DNA of 16,920 bases from Methanoperedens sp049303315 (GTDB lineage Archaea; Halobacteriota; Methanosarcinia; Methanosarcinales; Methanoperedenaceae), in NCBI GenBank assembly GCA_049303315.1, contig JBAQMZ010000028.1, forward strand, positions 1 through 16,920. Reading direction: 5' to 3'. The notes under the pieces were generated by a model. That model was not told where the DNA came from and searched no databases. It saw only the letters and a list, made by a program, of their open reading frames with translations. Positions 6,781 to 12,995 of this stretch are shown here, piece by piece (position 1 is the first letter of the stretch; every line of letters starts with the position of its first letter). The translations under genes and the position numbers were made by a program.

Positions 6781-7239
6781 CTATAATTCAATGATTTTAA
6801 GAAACTTTACACGTTTAAAATCCCTATCCAACGTGGCTATTTTTTTTATTCCGTAATGTTTACAGGCTGCTGTTATCAGGGCATCGTTTGGGAGCAAATT
6901 ACATTTCCATGAGAGTTCAATTGAGGATAAGATAATATCAGAGTCGATGGGCACTATATTTAATGTATCAAAGAGAATAAGTTGTTTTATGAAATCTGTG
7001 AAATACCTGTATATTGGCTCAAAATTTGTTTGTTCTTTTTGATATTTCTCTTTGAGCATATATTTGCTGCTTTTACCATAAACAGTTTCTGTTCTCAGAA
7101 ACAATGATTTATAGAAGGATTCTTCGATGACATTTGGCGTTGTGAAAAGTTCATATTTTTCTAATAGTTTAATCAGTTTGGTATCTCCGGTCATGCAGTG
7201 TGTCACGAAAATTCCACTGTCAACGAAGATTTTATCCAA
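6781..7239 (-). CDS. vapC: VapC-like PIN-domain toxin (ribonuclease)
   Basis: The 152-residue product has the acidic centre of PIN nucleases: D7 in FVDSGIF, E39/E40 in NVIEES, D119 in LPNDALI and D138/D140 in ATLDRDF. PIN toxins cut tRNA or rRNA with Mg2+ held by these residues. The gene overlaps the end of the small upstream antitoxin gene by 8 bp, the standard toxin-antitoxin arrangement. The length is slightly above the usual 130 residues, with an extended middle section (about residues 45-85). No damage is visible, so it is likely functional. Confidence 0.85.
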   Translation of the reverse strand: MDKIFVDSGIFVTHCMTGDTKLIKLLEKYELFTTPNVIEESFYKSLFLRTETVYGKSSKYMLKEKYQKEQTNFEPIYRYFTDFIKQLILFDTLNIVPIDSDIILSSIELSWKCNLLPNDALITAACKHYGIKKIATLDRDFKRVKFLKIIEL

Positions 7240-7435
7240 ATATATCTGCCTCTATGCGTCGGAGTTTATCAGCGTCTAACTTTCCTTTATAACCACCAAT
7301 ACCTGAGAATTTCTTTGCCAGTTCTATGAATTCATTTTTGCTTATTTTTATATTTAATATTGTTCCTTCCTTTAGATTTACCTTTTTAAGTGGTTTGAAT
7401 ACGCCATGTTTGTAGATTGCTTCTATGTTCATCAT
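7232..7435 (-). CDS. vapB: DUF104/AF2212-like antitoxin (VapB partner)
   Basis: The 67-residue product MMNIEAIYKHGVFKPLKKV..., then LKEG and IKISK, is the short beta-rich antitoxin of archaeal VapBC pairs (DUF104, AF2212-like). The open frame extends further upstream to 7648, but that extension is low-quality sequence, and family members begin at M(x)IEAxY-x-x-GVFKPL; I therefore place the start at the ATGATG (7430-7435), with the second ATG equally possible. A TATA-like AAGTATTTTAATG lies about 25-35 nt upstream. It should bind VapC and repress the operon. Confidence 0.8.
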   Translation of the reverse strand: MMNIEAIYKHGVFKPLKKVNLKEGTILNIKISKNEFIELAKKFSGIGGYKGKLDADKLRRIEADIFG

Positions 7436-7653
7436 AATTTTGTATATGCTGTGTGCATTAAAATACTTATCCACTGCCTTAATACAGGTATAAGAAAAGA
7501 AAATCCCTTTTGCTTCTGATTTGCGGGCCGAGATAGCGCGCGCTGGGAAGGCTGCATGAGCAAAAACGAAAAAAGGAAAAAGAGTCAGTATAGGAGGATT
7601 ACAGGGAAAGGGAATAAGATTGATTTTGTTATCGATATCAGTGGACAATTTAT

Positions 7654-8229
7654 CTAGTATAGCCGGTTCAAACCGACATTTAGTGTTCCCAAATCAATTT
7701 CCAGAGGATGGGCTTTATTTCCTTTTGCGCTTTCAAATGATATTTGTAAAATATCTCCTGAACCGAGGTCAATTCCATTCTGAGCAGTGTCGATTGTGAT
7801 AGATGCGAAATCTCCCTTTTCAATTAATGGTTTATCGGGACTGAATTTCAGTCCGGTATCAATAAGAGGTTTAACGTTAAAGCCTTTTTTAACATTACTA
7901 TCCGGTTCATATAATAAGTCAAATAAACCCTTACCATCGGACATATGAATTATAACTTCCGATAAGTTTACGGACGAACTCCCTGCTTGTGTTGTGACTC
8001 GAATGTATAGCAATGATATCTTTCTATCATTTCCTGCCATTGCTTCTATGGTTTTTATATTCAATCCGCTGCTGACATCTTCAATATTTTCAGATGCAAT
8101 GCCTGTTGCTTTATCCTGCAGATCCTTAAGACCCGTACAGCCCGTGGTGACAATTGCCATTGAAATTATAAGTAATATTGCCATGTATTTTCTGAAATTT
8201 ACATTAATTGTTTTAAGATATTGTAACAT
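7654..8229 (-). CDS. Lipoprotein with archaellin-like domain
   Basis: The 191-residue product has an n-region (residues 1-15), a hydrophobic stretch (16-29) and a lipobox TTGC with Cys31, so it should be lipid-anchored outside the cytoplasmic membrane. Residues about 55-190 resemble the beta-sandwich of archaellins (Arch_flagellin/FlaF/FlaG type): SGLNIKTIEAMAG, then ISLLYIRVTTQAGSSSVNLSEVIIHMSDG, and a late GSGDILQISFESAKG. The usual class III pilin helix for filament assembly is missing, replaced by the lipoprotein signal. It could serve as a pseudoperiplasmic anchor or stator-like part for an archaellum or pilus; this is inference. ATG at 8227-8229 is preceded by AGGA; an internal ATG (residue 16) would leave too short an n-region. 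Confidence 0.7.
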   Translation of the reverse strand: MLQYLKTINVNFRKYMAILLIISMAIVTTGCTGLKDLQDKATGIASENIEDVSSGLNIKTIEAMAGNDRKISLLYIRVTTQAGSSSVNLSEVIIHMSDGKGLFDLLYEPDSNVKKGFNVKPLIDTGLKFSPDKPLIEKGDFASITIDTAQNGIDLGSGDILQISFESAKGNKAHPLEIDLGTLNVGLNRLY

Positions 8230-8273
8230 AATCCTGCTGTGCCTCCACGGTTATTCCTATACACATTGAAACT

Positions 8274-8283
8274 GGTATTTAAA
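8274..8283 (-). promoter_or_regulatory. TATA box of the archaellin-like lipoprotein gene
   Basis: TTTAAATACC on the minus strand, 45-54 nt before the ATG, fits the archaeal TATA consensus and would leave a leader of about 20-25 nt that contains the AGGA ribosome site. Confidence 0.5.
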
Positions 8284-8348
8284 CAAAGTTGTGAAGTGTG
8301 TGTGAAATACTTTTATACAATGGCGAAGACCCTGATGCCATATTTGAC

Positions 8349-8450
8349 ATGACGTATGTTATCACATTTGAATCGGAATTTATACAGATAATAAATCAGA
8401 ATAAACTACCAAAAAAACATGGAGTCAATAGATTTCATGAGGTAAAATAA
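8349..8450 (+). CDS. Possible 33-residue peptide gene
   Basis: A short plus-strand frame, MTYVITFESEFIQIINQ..., ends at TAA (8448-8450). A TATA-like CTTTTATA lies about 30 nt before its ATG, which would suit a leaderless message, and nothing else is encoded in this 8284-8478 gap. There is no homology I know of and no ribosome site, so it may be chance. Confidence 0.25.
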   Translation: MTYVITFESEFIQIINQNKLPKKHGVNRFHEVK

Positions 8451-8478
8451 GGCTTTTATTTACTTTCAAGCGATGATA

Positions 8479-8509
8479 AAAAAAGGAAAAATGCCCCCGG
8501 AAAGGGGGG
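8479..8509 (-). terminator. Terminator after the pilin gene
   Basis: On the minus strand a CCCCC/GGGGG stem (8504-8508 with 8494-8498) is followed by ATTTTTCCTTTTTTT. It begins about 10 nt past the pilin stop. A GC hairpin plus T-tract is consistent with transcription stopping here. Confidence 0.6.
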
Positions 8510-8518
8510 ATTTGAAAT

Positions 8519-8956
8519 CTATTGGACTGTTACTTTGGTGTTTGCAATGACCTGACCCGAGGGTGTATCCAAGAGTGATATCTGCAAGATAGATCCGACA
8601 GGTAGTGGAGACACCCATAAACCATTATAATTCGATATGACTGATCCTGCTGCCAGAGTTTCGCTCGTAGTGAATCCTGGGTATACTGCTAAAGAATTAT
8701 TAAGTGTTGTGTCATTAGTAGCCCATTTTATGGTTAATTTCTCATCTTTTAATACTAACGAATCTCCACCGTCATGAGAGATTTTAAGCCCAGTGGTATT
8801 CGCAGATACCTTCAATTGTGCCTGCGGCGCCTTTACCGGTGGTCCCATACCAAACACGAACGCAGCAATCACTGCCGCCAGTATCACAGTAATCGCCACC
8901 ATCAGTATAACACCGATAACAGGCGATACTGCCTCATCGTTTTTCCCGAATTTCAT
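8519..8956 (-). CDS. Archaeal type IV pilin
   Basis: The 145-residue product begins with a class III signal: short charged leader MKFGKNDEA, then VSPVIGVILMVAITVILAAV, the hallmark of the archaeal type IV pilin N-terminal domain (DUF1628). The prepilin peptidase should cut just before VSPVIGV, leaving the hydrophobic helix to form the filament core; the rest is a beta-rich head exposed on the surface. Its ATG overlaps the stop of the upstream small gene (ATGA) and has a strong AGGAGG site inside that gene. A terminator follows. It is probably a surface adhesion pilus subunit; the specific target is unknown. Confidence 0.9.
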   Translation of the reverse strand: MKFGKNDEAVSPVIGVILMVAITVILAAVIAAFVFGMGPPVKAPQAQLKVSANTTGLKISHDGGDSLVLKDEKLTIKWATNDTTLNNSLAVYPGFTTSETLAAGSVISNYNGLWVSPLPVGSILQISLLDTPSGQVIANTKVTVQ

Positions 8957-9171
8957 ATGTTTTCCTCCTCGGATTGTTCTTTAGATCTTTTTTTAACTAC
9001 CTTTTCAAGCTTTTTGGTCCACATGTTCTCTTCATGCGTATATTCGCAATCGAGAAAATGCTGTACCGCTTTGGCGAGGGCGTCCTTGGTGCTGGATTCG
9101 CCAGTCTTGGCTTTCAAGGCTTCAATATCATCCACCATAAGAACGGTCTGTACATGCATTATTTTCGCCAT
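8953..9171 (-). CDS. Small DUF5371-like protein, first gene of the pilin operon
   Basis: The 72-residue product reads MAKIMHVQTVLMVDDIEALKAKTGES..., a pattern (VQTVL, D-x-x-x-LK-x-KTGES-x-TKDAL-x-KAV-x-x-FL) that I associate with the archaeal DUF5371 family of small proteins. The TGESSTKDALAKAV segment resembles a ribbon-helix-helix-like fold, with a charged C-terminal tail. The start has an AAGGAGAC ribosome site about 5 nt upstream. Its TGA overlaps the pilin ATG, so it may regulate pilin expression; that role is inferred from coupling only. Confidence 0.7.
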   Translation of the reverse strand: MAKIMHVQTVLMVDDIEALKAKTGESSTKDALAKAVQHFLDCEYTHEENMWTKKLEKVVKKRSKEQSEEENI

Positions 9172-9252
9172 TTATGTCTCCTTGTGGATAAGGCGGCAAC
9201 GCGTCGATAAGCGCGCAGCCATCTTCCAGTATATGTCTCATTATAATTATAA

Positions 9253-9263
9253 GGTATTTAAAC
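9253..9263 (-). promoter_or_regulatory. TATA box of the DUF5371-like/pilin operon
   Basis: GTTTAAATACC on the minus strand, about 80-90 nt before the first ATG, is a good archaeal TATA match; a leader of roughly 55 nt with the AAGGAGAC site would follow. A second AT-rich candidate lies at 9241-9251. Confidence 0.4.
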
Positions 9264-9428
9264 GTTACGGATGATGATGATGAGAAAACAGGACTTTTCC
9301 GGCAAACGCCCCGGATGGATGCAAATATCCGCAAATCCGCTATCACAGATAATTATTGAATTGTTATTTGAGAGTTTGGCTCTGTCGCAGGTGAAACTAT
9401 TTGATAATAAAACCGAATTAAACTAACA

Positions 9429-10154
9429 ATGACCGAACTTTACCGCAAGCCAGGATTGGCGGTCTATGAAAAATCGCATTACTCCCGCAGGGAACATATT
9501 CATGAGGTCGAGCAAATACTGACCTGGTACACAGGGCGGAATACAAAGATTCTGGATATCGGATGCAGCGGGGGACTGCATGCGCTTGAGTTCGCAAAAA
9601 GAGGTTTTTCAGTTACGGGTCTGGATATTGAACCCTCAGCAATAGAGATTGCACGGAAGAGAAAACATAATGAGAATTTAAAAGCAAGATTTTATGTTAT
9701 AGATATTGAAAATGATGAGCTTTCGGGTCTTGGGAAATTTAATTTCATTTACAGTATAGGAAATGTGCTTTCCCATGTAAACCGGGAACATTTTTTGGAT
9801 ATCCTGCAAAAAATACGAGGATGTCTTGATAACGATGGTATATTCCTGTTCGACCTTCTCATAAACGAACAGCCTTTTCAGGAAGAAATCTATCCTGATG
9901 ATAACGATTTGCAAATAATATGGAAAAGAAAGATTGATGAAAAAACCGGAAGCATAAGCATGGATGGGATTTTCCTTGAATCAGGGTTCAGACAGCACTT
10001 TGATGTCTGGGGATATAAAATCGATGAAATAATTAGAATCTTGAATTCTCTTGGTTTCAAAATAATTGATTTCTCGGAAAAATTGGATTTTAATGAAAAA
10101 AATAAAACCAAAAATCCTATAAGTCTTTATTTCCGTGTTAAACTTGAGGGATAA
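9429..10154 (+). CDS. Class I SAM-dependent methyltransferase
   Basis: The 241-residue product has the Rossmann methyltransferase motifs: motif I ILDIGCSGGL (41-50), the acidic residue D66 that holds the SAM ribose in GLDIEPSAIEIARK, the adenine-loop acid in VIDIEND (90-96), and motif IV region FNFIYSIGNVLSHV (104-117). The C-terminal part (about 145-235) is a substrate-binding beta region. The target is not evident; it could be a small molecule or a cofactor. A cupin gene starts 2 bp after its stop, so they are co-transcribed. There is no clear ribosome site before the ATG, which suggests a leaderless or short-leader message. Confidence 0.85.
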   Translation: MTELYRKPGLAVYEKSHYSRREHIHEVEQILTWYTGRNTKILDIGCSGGLHALEFAKRGFSVTGLDIEPSAIEIARKRKHNENLKARFYVIDIENDELSGLGKFNFIYSIGNVLSHVNREHFLDILQKIRGCLDNDGIFLFDLLINEQPFQEEIYPDDNDLQIIWKRKIDEKTGSISMDGIFLESGFRQHFDVWGYKIDEIIRILNSLGFKIIDFSEKLDFNEKNKTKNPISLYFRVKLEG

Positions 10155-10156
10155 GC

Positions 10157-10480
10157 GTGAAATTGTTCAATATCAGGGAACTGTATAAAGAAAAATATAA
10201 GGAGTATATAGTTGGTTCGGAGCAGATTGGGAAACATAGCGTGTATCTTGTGTACGGCGAGGTTCCTGAGGGTGAAAAGCGGGAAATGGCTCCGCAGGGT
10301 CATGACGAGATATTATTCCTGTTATCAGGTAAAGCAGAACTTAGGAATAAGGACATAAAAATATCGCTGGAAAAAGAGCAGGCAGTTTATATGAGCCCGG
10401 ATGAAGCTTTCACGTTCACAGCGCTAAGCGACTGCAAATATATCGTCGCCGGCACCCATACCACGCCCCACAGCCATTAA
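10157..10480 (+). CDS. Small cupin-domain protein
   Basis: The 107-residue product is a single cupin barrel. Motif 1 is seen as GHDEILFLLSGKAEL (48-62) with H49 and E51 as possible metal ligands; motif 2 (MSPDEAFTFTAL, 79-90) lacks the usual His, so metal binding may be incomplete, although the tail has several His (101, 105, 107). The start is GTG, 2 bp after the methyltransferase stop, with GAGGG as ribosome site. It may bind the substrate or product of the methyltransferase; this is inference from the operon. Confidence 0.8.
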   Translation: MKLFNIRELYKEKYKEYIVGSEQIGKHSVYLVYGEVPEGEKREMAPQGHDEILFLLSGKAELRNKDIKISLEKEQAVYMSPDEAFTFTALSDCKYIVAGTHTTPHSH

Positions 10481-10493
10481 TTGAATGAAGGAA

Positions 10494-11072
10494 TTACCCG
10501 GTAATTACCACGCAATACATATCCGATTCGGGATGCGGGGGTTTATCGGTTGTCCCTGTGTCTATCCGTTCATCAGGAAACCCTAGCCTTTCACAAACTG
10601 AAATCCGTCTGGATAAATGGTGTGATTTCAGAAAGCCTGCAACCTCAACAGCGCCAAACGAGGAATCTGGGAGAAGAAAAACATTTTTTCCGGCTCCAAG
10701 CTCCATCAATAGCTGTTTTTTAACATTCTCGATGTCACGCGAGTGCGCAGAAATCACAACGAGATTCTCAATATCAAGGCGCAGTCTTGCGCATGCCAGT
10801 TGCAGCGAAGAAATCCCGGGGATAATTGTGTCCCCTTCCTTCGCATATTTCCCAAGACCAGAGAGCATCGGGTCACCGGTTGAAAGAACGACTGCGTTTT
10901 CGGGCAGCGATTTTAAAGTATAATCCGAAATCTCACGGGCTTCGCATTTTATATGCTTCCTTGCAAGTTCAATCGCCCGTTTTGAGCCGTATATTATTTC
11001 AGCGCTCTCGATTGCTGATATCGCTTCCCGCGTCAGGAGATTCGGACCTGCGCCTACACCCACAATTATCAT
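10494..11072 (-). CDS. cbiE: Cobalt-precorrin-7 C5-methyltransferase CbiE
   Basis: The 192-residue product has the tetrapyrrole methylase fold: IVGVGAGP at the N-terminus (3-10), STGDPMLSGLG (64-74) for SAM binding, GISSLQLACARL (86-97) and VVISAHSRD (105-113). These match CbiE, which methylates C5 of the corrin ring during anaerobic cobalamin synthesis. The C15 methylation/decarboxylation partner (CbiT) is not present in this window. Its ATG overlaps the stop of cbiD by 4 bp. It converges on the cupin gene with 13 bp between the stops. Confidence 0.92.
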   Translation of the reverse strand: MIIVGVGAGPNLLTREAISAIESAEIIYGSKRAIELARKHIKCEAREISDYTLKSLPENAVVLSTGDPMLSGLGKYAKEGDTIIPGISSLQLACARLRLDIENLVVISAHSRDIENVKKQLLMELGAGKNVFLLPDSSFGAVEVAGFLKSHHLSRRISVCERLGFPDERIDTGTTDKPPHPESDMYCVVITG

Positions 11073-12076
11073 CGTATATCACCGCTGTCACGCAGTATTG
11101 TCCCGTCCCTGTTTAAAAGCACAACCCTTTTTCCTGAAGCTTTGACAACCTCCGAAAGTCCACGGTCGATGAGAGGATTATCTGGATTGTCATCTGTCAT
11201 TTCCCGGACTGTGAGGTAGCCGCTGTCTTTTAATAGTCGCGGGGATGCCCATTTTAAGATTAGCCCCGGAAGCCCGCAGATTATCAACTCGCTATTTTTT
11301 TTTGCAGCAGCAATACCCCGTGAAATATCGCTCCCGATAAGTATTATTGTATAGTCAGGAAAAAGCATGTGGGAAAAACGCATCCCAAGCCTCCCTGTTG
11401 TAAGGACAATTTTATCTGCATTCCGGATAAGCTCTTCTTTTGTTTCGCCCAGGTGCTCATTCCACGGTTCCACAAATCCCGTGGTTCCAAGAATGGATAT
11501 TCCTCCTGTTATCCCGATTTTTTCATTAAGGGTTTGTTTTGCTATCTCTTTGCCTCTCGGGACGGAAATTGTGACATGGGCGCCCTTTAATCCAGTCTCA
11601 GCCAGTGCCTCTTTTATTGCCTCCTCTATCTGGCGCAATGGAGAAGGATTGATTGCATGACTGCCTTTTTTAGAACCTATCCCGGCGCCGGCTCTTATTA
11701 CAATGGTCTCATATTCCCTGGCTTCTGCTATAATTTCAATTCCACCTGTTACATCGGATGCATGGTCGCCCTTGTCTTTGATTGCTGACGCTTTCCCATG
11801 CGACGCTTTGACAGGAAGCGCTACACGTATCCCGATTGGGGTAGAGACTGATATTTCCGATACATCTTTTTTCAATGATAGGACAGCCGCCTTTGCCGCA
11901 GCCGCAGCAGTTGTTCCTGTGGTGTAACCGCGCCGCAAGAGAGAACCGTCTGATAGGAGGACATAACGCCCGCCGGATATGCGCGCTTTGAGTTCTTTAA
12001 GAGGCATTTTTGCTCTTGCAATCCATTCCTCAGGGATTTGAAAATTATTAACCGGGTCGATCATCTTTGTTCTCAT
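11069..12076 (-). CDS. cbiD: Cobalt-precorrin-5B C1-methyltransferase CbiD
   Basis: The 335-residue product carries CbiD signatures: LRRGYTTGTTAAAAAKAA (47-64), IKDKGDHASDVTGG (99-112), AGAGIGSKKGSHAINPSPLRQI (129-150) and later ILGTTGFVEPW and GLPGLILKWA. CbiD methylates C1 in the anaerobic (cobalt-early) B12 pathway. About 40 residues precede the core, a little longer than many bacterial forms. ATG at 12074-12076 is used here; a second ATG four codons later is possible. It is co-transcribed with cbiE (4-bp overlap). The organism's methyl-corrinoid chemistry fits local B12 synthesis and the core methionine synthase. Confidence 0.92.
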   Translation of the reverse strand: MRTKMIDPVNNFQIPEEWIARAKMPLKELKARISGGRYVLLSDGSLLRRGYTTGTTAAAAAKAAVLSLKKDVSEISVSTPIGIRVALPVKASHGKASAIKDKGDHASDVTGGIEIIAEAREYETIVIRAGAGIGSKKGSHAINPSPLRQIEEAIKEALAETGLKGAHVTISVPRGKEIAKQTLNEKIGITGGISILGTTGFVEPWNEHLGETKEELIRNADKIVLTTGRLGMRFSHMLFPDYTIILIGSDISRGIAAAKKNSELIICGLPGLILKWASPRLLKDSGYLTVREMTDDNPDNPLIDRGLSEVVKASGKRVVLLNRDGTILRDSGDIR

Positions 12077-12096
12077 TCAAAAACATCACTGAATAC

Positions 12097-12162
12097 TTTG
12101 CGTCCTTAGCCCTTTTCGGTGGTGGGATTTGTATCACCGCAGAGAACGCAAAGGTCGCAAAG
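12097..12162. repeat. Hairpin-forming, REP-like repeat between cbiD and the flavodoxin gene
   Basis: Concentric inverted repeats: CTTTGCG (12097-12103) with CGCAAAG (12147-12153, repeated at 12156-12162), enclosing CGGTG (12117-12121) with CACCG (12135-12139). The string CACCGCAGAGAACGCAAAGG is of a type I know as a dispersed intergenic repeat in many prokaryotic genomes. It lies in the divergent promoter region of cbiD and flavodoxin. Confidence 0.5.
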
Positions 12163-12187
12163 ATTTTTACTGATAGTTTTGTTTTTA

Positions 12188-12220
12188 ACTATAATAGTTT
12201 CTACCAAGGTAAAGTAGAAA
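12188..12220 (+). promoter_or_regulatory. Putative promoter with overlapping operator for the flavodoxin/FprA cluster
   Basis: The TATA-like ACTATAATA (12188-12196) is followed at once by a perfect 7-bp inverted repeat, TTTCTAC (12198-12204) / GTAGAAA (12214-12220). The expected transcription start falls inside this repeat, a position typical for a repressor site. No repressor gene is seen nearby. Confidence 0.35.
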
Positions 12221-12252
12221 TACCACGAATGATAATTATAATTTGTGGGAGC

Positions 12253-12681
12253 ATGCCAAAACTTGTAATAATCTATGGCACAGGTTCGCACAATACCGAG
12301 CGCATGGCGCATGCGATAGAGGAAGGCGCAAGAGAAGAAGGTGTAGAAACGGTCCTGAAAAACGTAAATGAAGCAAACAAGAATGACCTCAACGAAGCAG
12401 ATGCCATAGCAATCGGTTCCCCGAATTATAACCATGCCATGATGCCCACGGTTCAAAAATTCCTGAATAATCTTGCAGATATCGAGTTAGCTGGAAAAGT
12501 GGGTCTTGCTTTCGGTTCTTACGGCTGGAGCTTTGAAGCCACACAAGGGATTAACAATACACTGGCATCATACGGCGTGGAAATGATAAATGATTTGAAC
12601 ATAAAGAGAATGCCCGGGGATGAAGAGCTTGAGTTGTGCAGGCGAGTAGGTTCACTGTTAGCGTGTAAAATAAAAAAATAA
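12253..12681 (+). CDS. Short-chain flavodoxin
   Basis: The 142-residue product starts MPKLVIIYGTGSHNTERMA, where the loop GTGSHNTE (residues 9-16) is the FMN phosphate-binding loop; AIGSPNYNHAM binds one face of the flavin and VGLAFGSYGWSFEA the other. It is closely related to the flavodoxin half of the flavodiiron protein encoded nearby, including the FGSYGWS segment. The open frame extends upstream to 12067, but that part runs through the hairpin repeat; ATG 12253, preceded by GGGAG, gives the expected length. Likely role: an electron carrier for the neighbouring FprA or related reductases. The small Cys protein follows 9 bp later with a strong AGGAGG site. Confidence 0.88.
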   Translation: MPKLVIIYGTGSHNTERMAHAIEEGAREEGVETVLKNVNEANKNDLNEADAIAIGSPNYNHAMMPTVQKFLNNLADIELAGKVGLAFGSYGWSFEATQGINNTLASYGVEMINDLNIKRMPGDEELELCRRVGSLLACKIKK

Positions 12682-12690
12682 GGAGGCAAT

Positions 12691-12846
12691 ATGTGCAGCG
12701 TAGGAGATTCGTTCGGAGTAGAGCTTGAAGGCGGCATGGAACCGCATGAATATGTGTGCAATCACTGCGGGAAGGAGTTCAAAGGCATTGGTAGCGGTCA
12801 GAGCTGCCCGAAATGCCACTCGACAGATGTCAAATGCATCGAATAA
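12691..12846 (+). CDS. 51-residue rubredoxin-like / zinc-ribbon protein
   Basis: ATG (12691) follows AGGAGG (12681-12686); the frame ends at TAA (12844-12846). The product has two CxxC knuckles: C23-x2-C26 (VCNHCG) and C39-x2-C42 (CPKC), 12 residues apart. That spacing equals the short rubredoxin domain of rubrerythrins rather than classic rubredoxin (about 30). It may hold one Fe(SCys)4 centre and pass electrons to FprA, or be a structural zinc ribbon; sequence alone cannot decide. Position between flavodoxin and flavodiiron protein favours the redox role. The strong ribosome site and clean frame support a real gene. Confidence 0.8.
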   Translation: MCSVGDSFGVELEGGMEPHEYVCNHCGKEFKGIGSGQSCPKCHSTDVKCIE

Positions 12847-12848
12847 AG

Positions 12849-12947
12849 ACCCCGTCTTCAGTGCCTGTTACTTTAATCGATGAAAAAGTGGAGTTTTTCG
12901 GCTTACCTGAAAGAAATAAGGCAATAGAGGCTGTAAAAAGCATTTAA
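12849..12947 (+). pseudogene. C-terminal remnant of a thioredoxin/glutaredoxin-fold protein
   Basis: In the plus frame that ends at TAA (12945-12947) the text SSVPVTLIDEKVEFFGLPERNKAIEAV is typical of the C-terminal half of a thioredoxin-fold protein, with the cis-Pro strand (SVPVT) and the following beta hairpin and helix. The CxxC-bearing N-terminal half is absent; the frame joins the overlapping coding end of the 51-residue gene (possible ATG at 12834). It therefore looks like a deletion remnant between the zinc-ribbon gene and fprA. It could alternatively be translated as a 37-residue peptide, which I consider unlikely. Confidence 0.45.
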
Positions 12948-12995
12948 TAGAATCAAAACCAAACTAAATTGAATAGACAACCGGAGAGTGATAAA

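Noticed and set aside
7436..7648. Upstream extension of the antitoxin frame to 138 residues
   Set aside because: The added 71 residues are low-quality sequence, and the DUF104 family begins at the internal M(M)NIEAIY; the extension crosses the promoter region.
7556..7657. 33-codon plus-strand frame beginning MSKNEKRKK
   Set aside because: It overlaps the lipoprotein gene's end, lacks a promoter or homology that I can name, and its Lys/Arg richness follows from a purine-rich stretch. It may be a scrap of a lost gene but cannot be supported.
9128..9346. 72-codon minus-strand frame upstream of the DUF5371-like gene
   Set aside because: It overlaps that gene in another frame, crosses its TATA box and ribosome site, and has low-complexity text (poly-Ser).
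12067..12252. 62-residue N-terminal extension of the flavodoxin
   Set aside because: It runs through the hairpin repeat and the putative promoter; ATG 12253 has a ribosome site and gives a standard flavodoxin N-terminus.
12969..12995. TTG start giving FprA nine more residues
   Set aside because: ATG 12996 has the well-placed GGAGAGTGAT site, and the added residues fall on that site.
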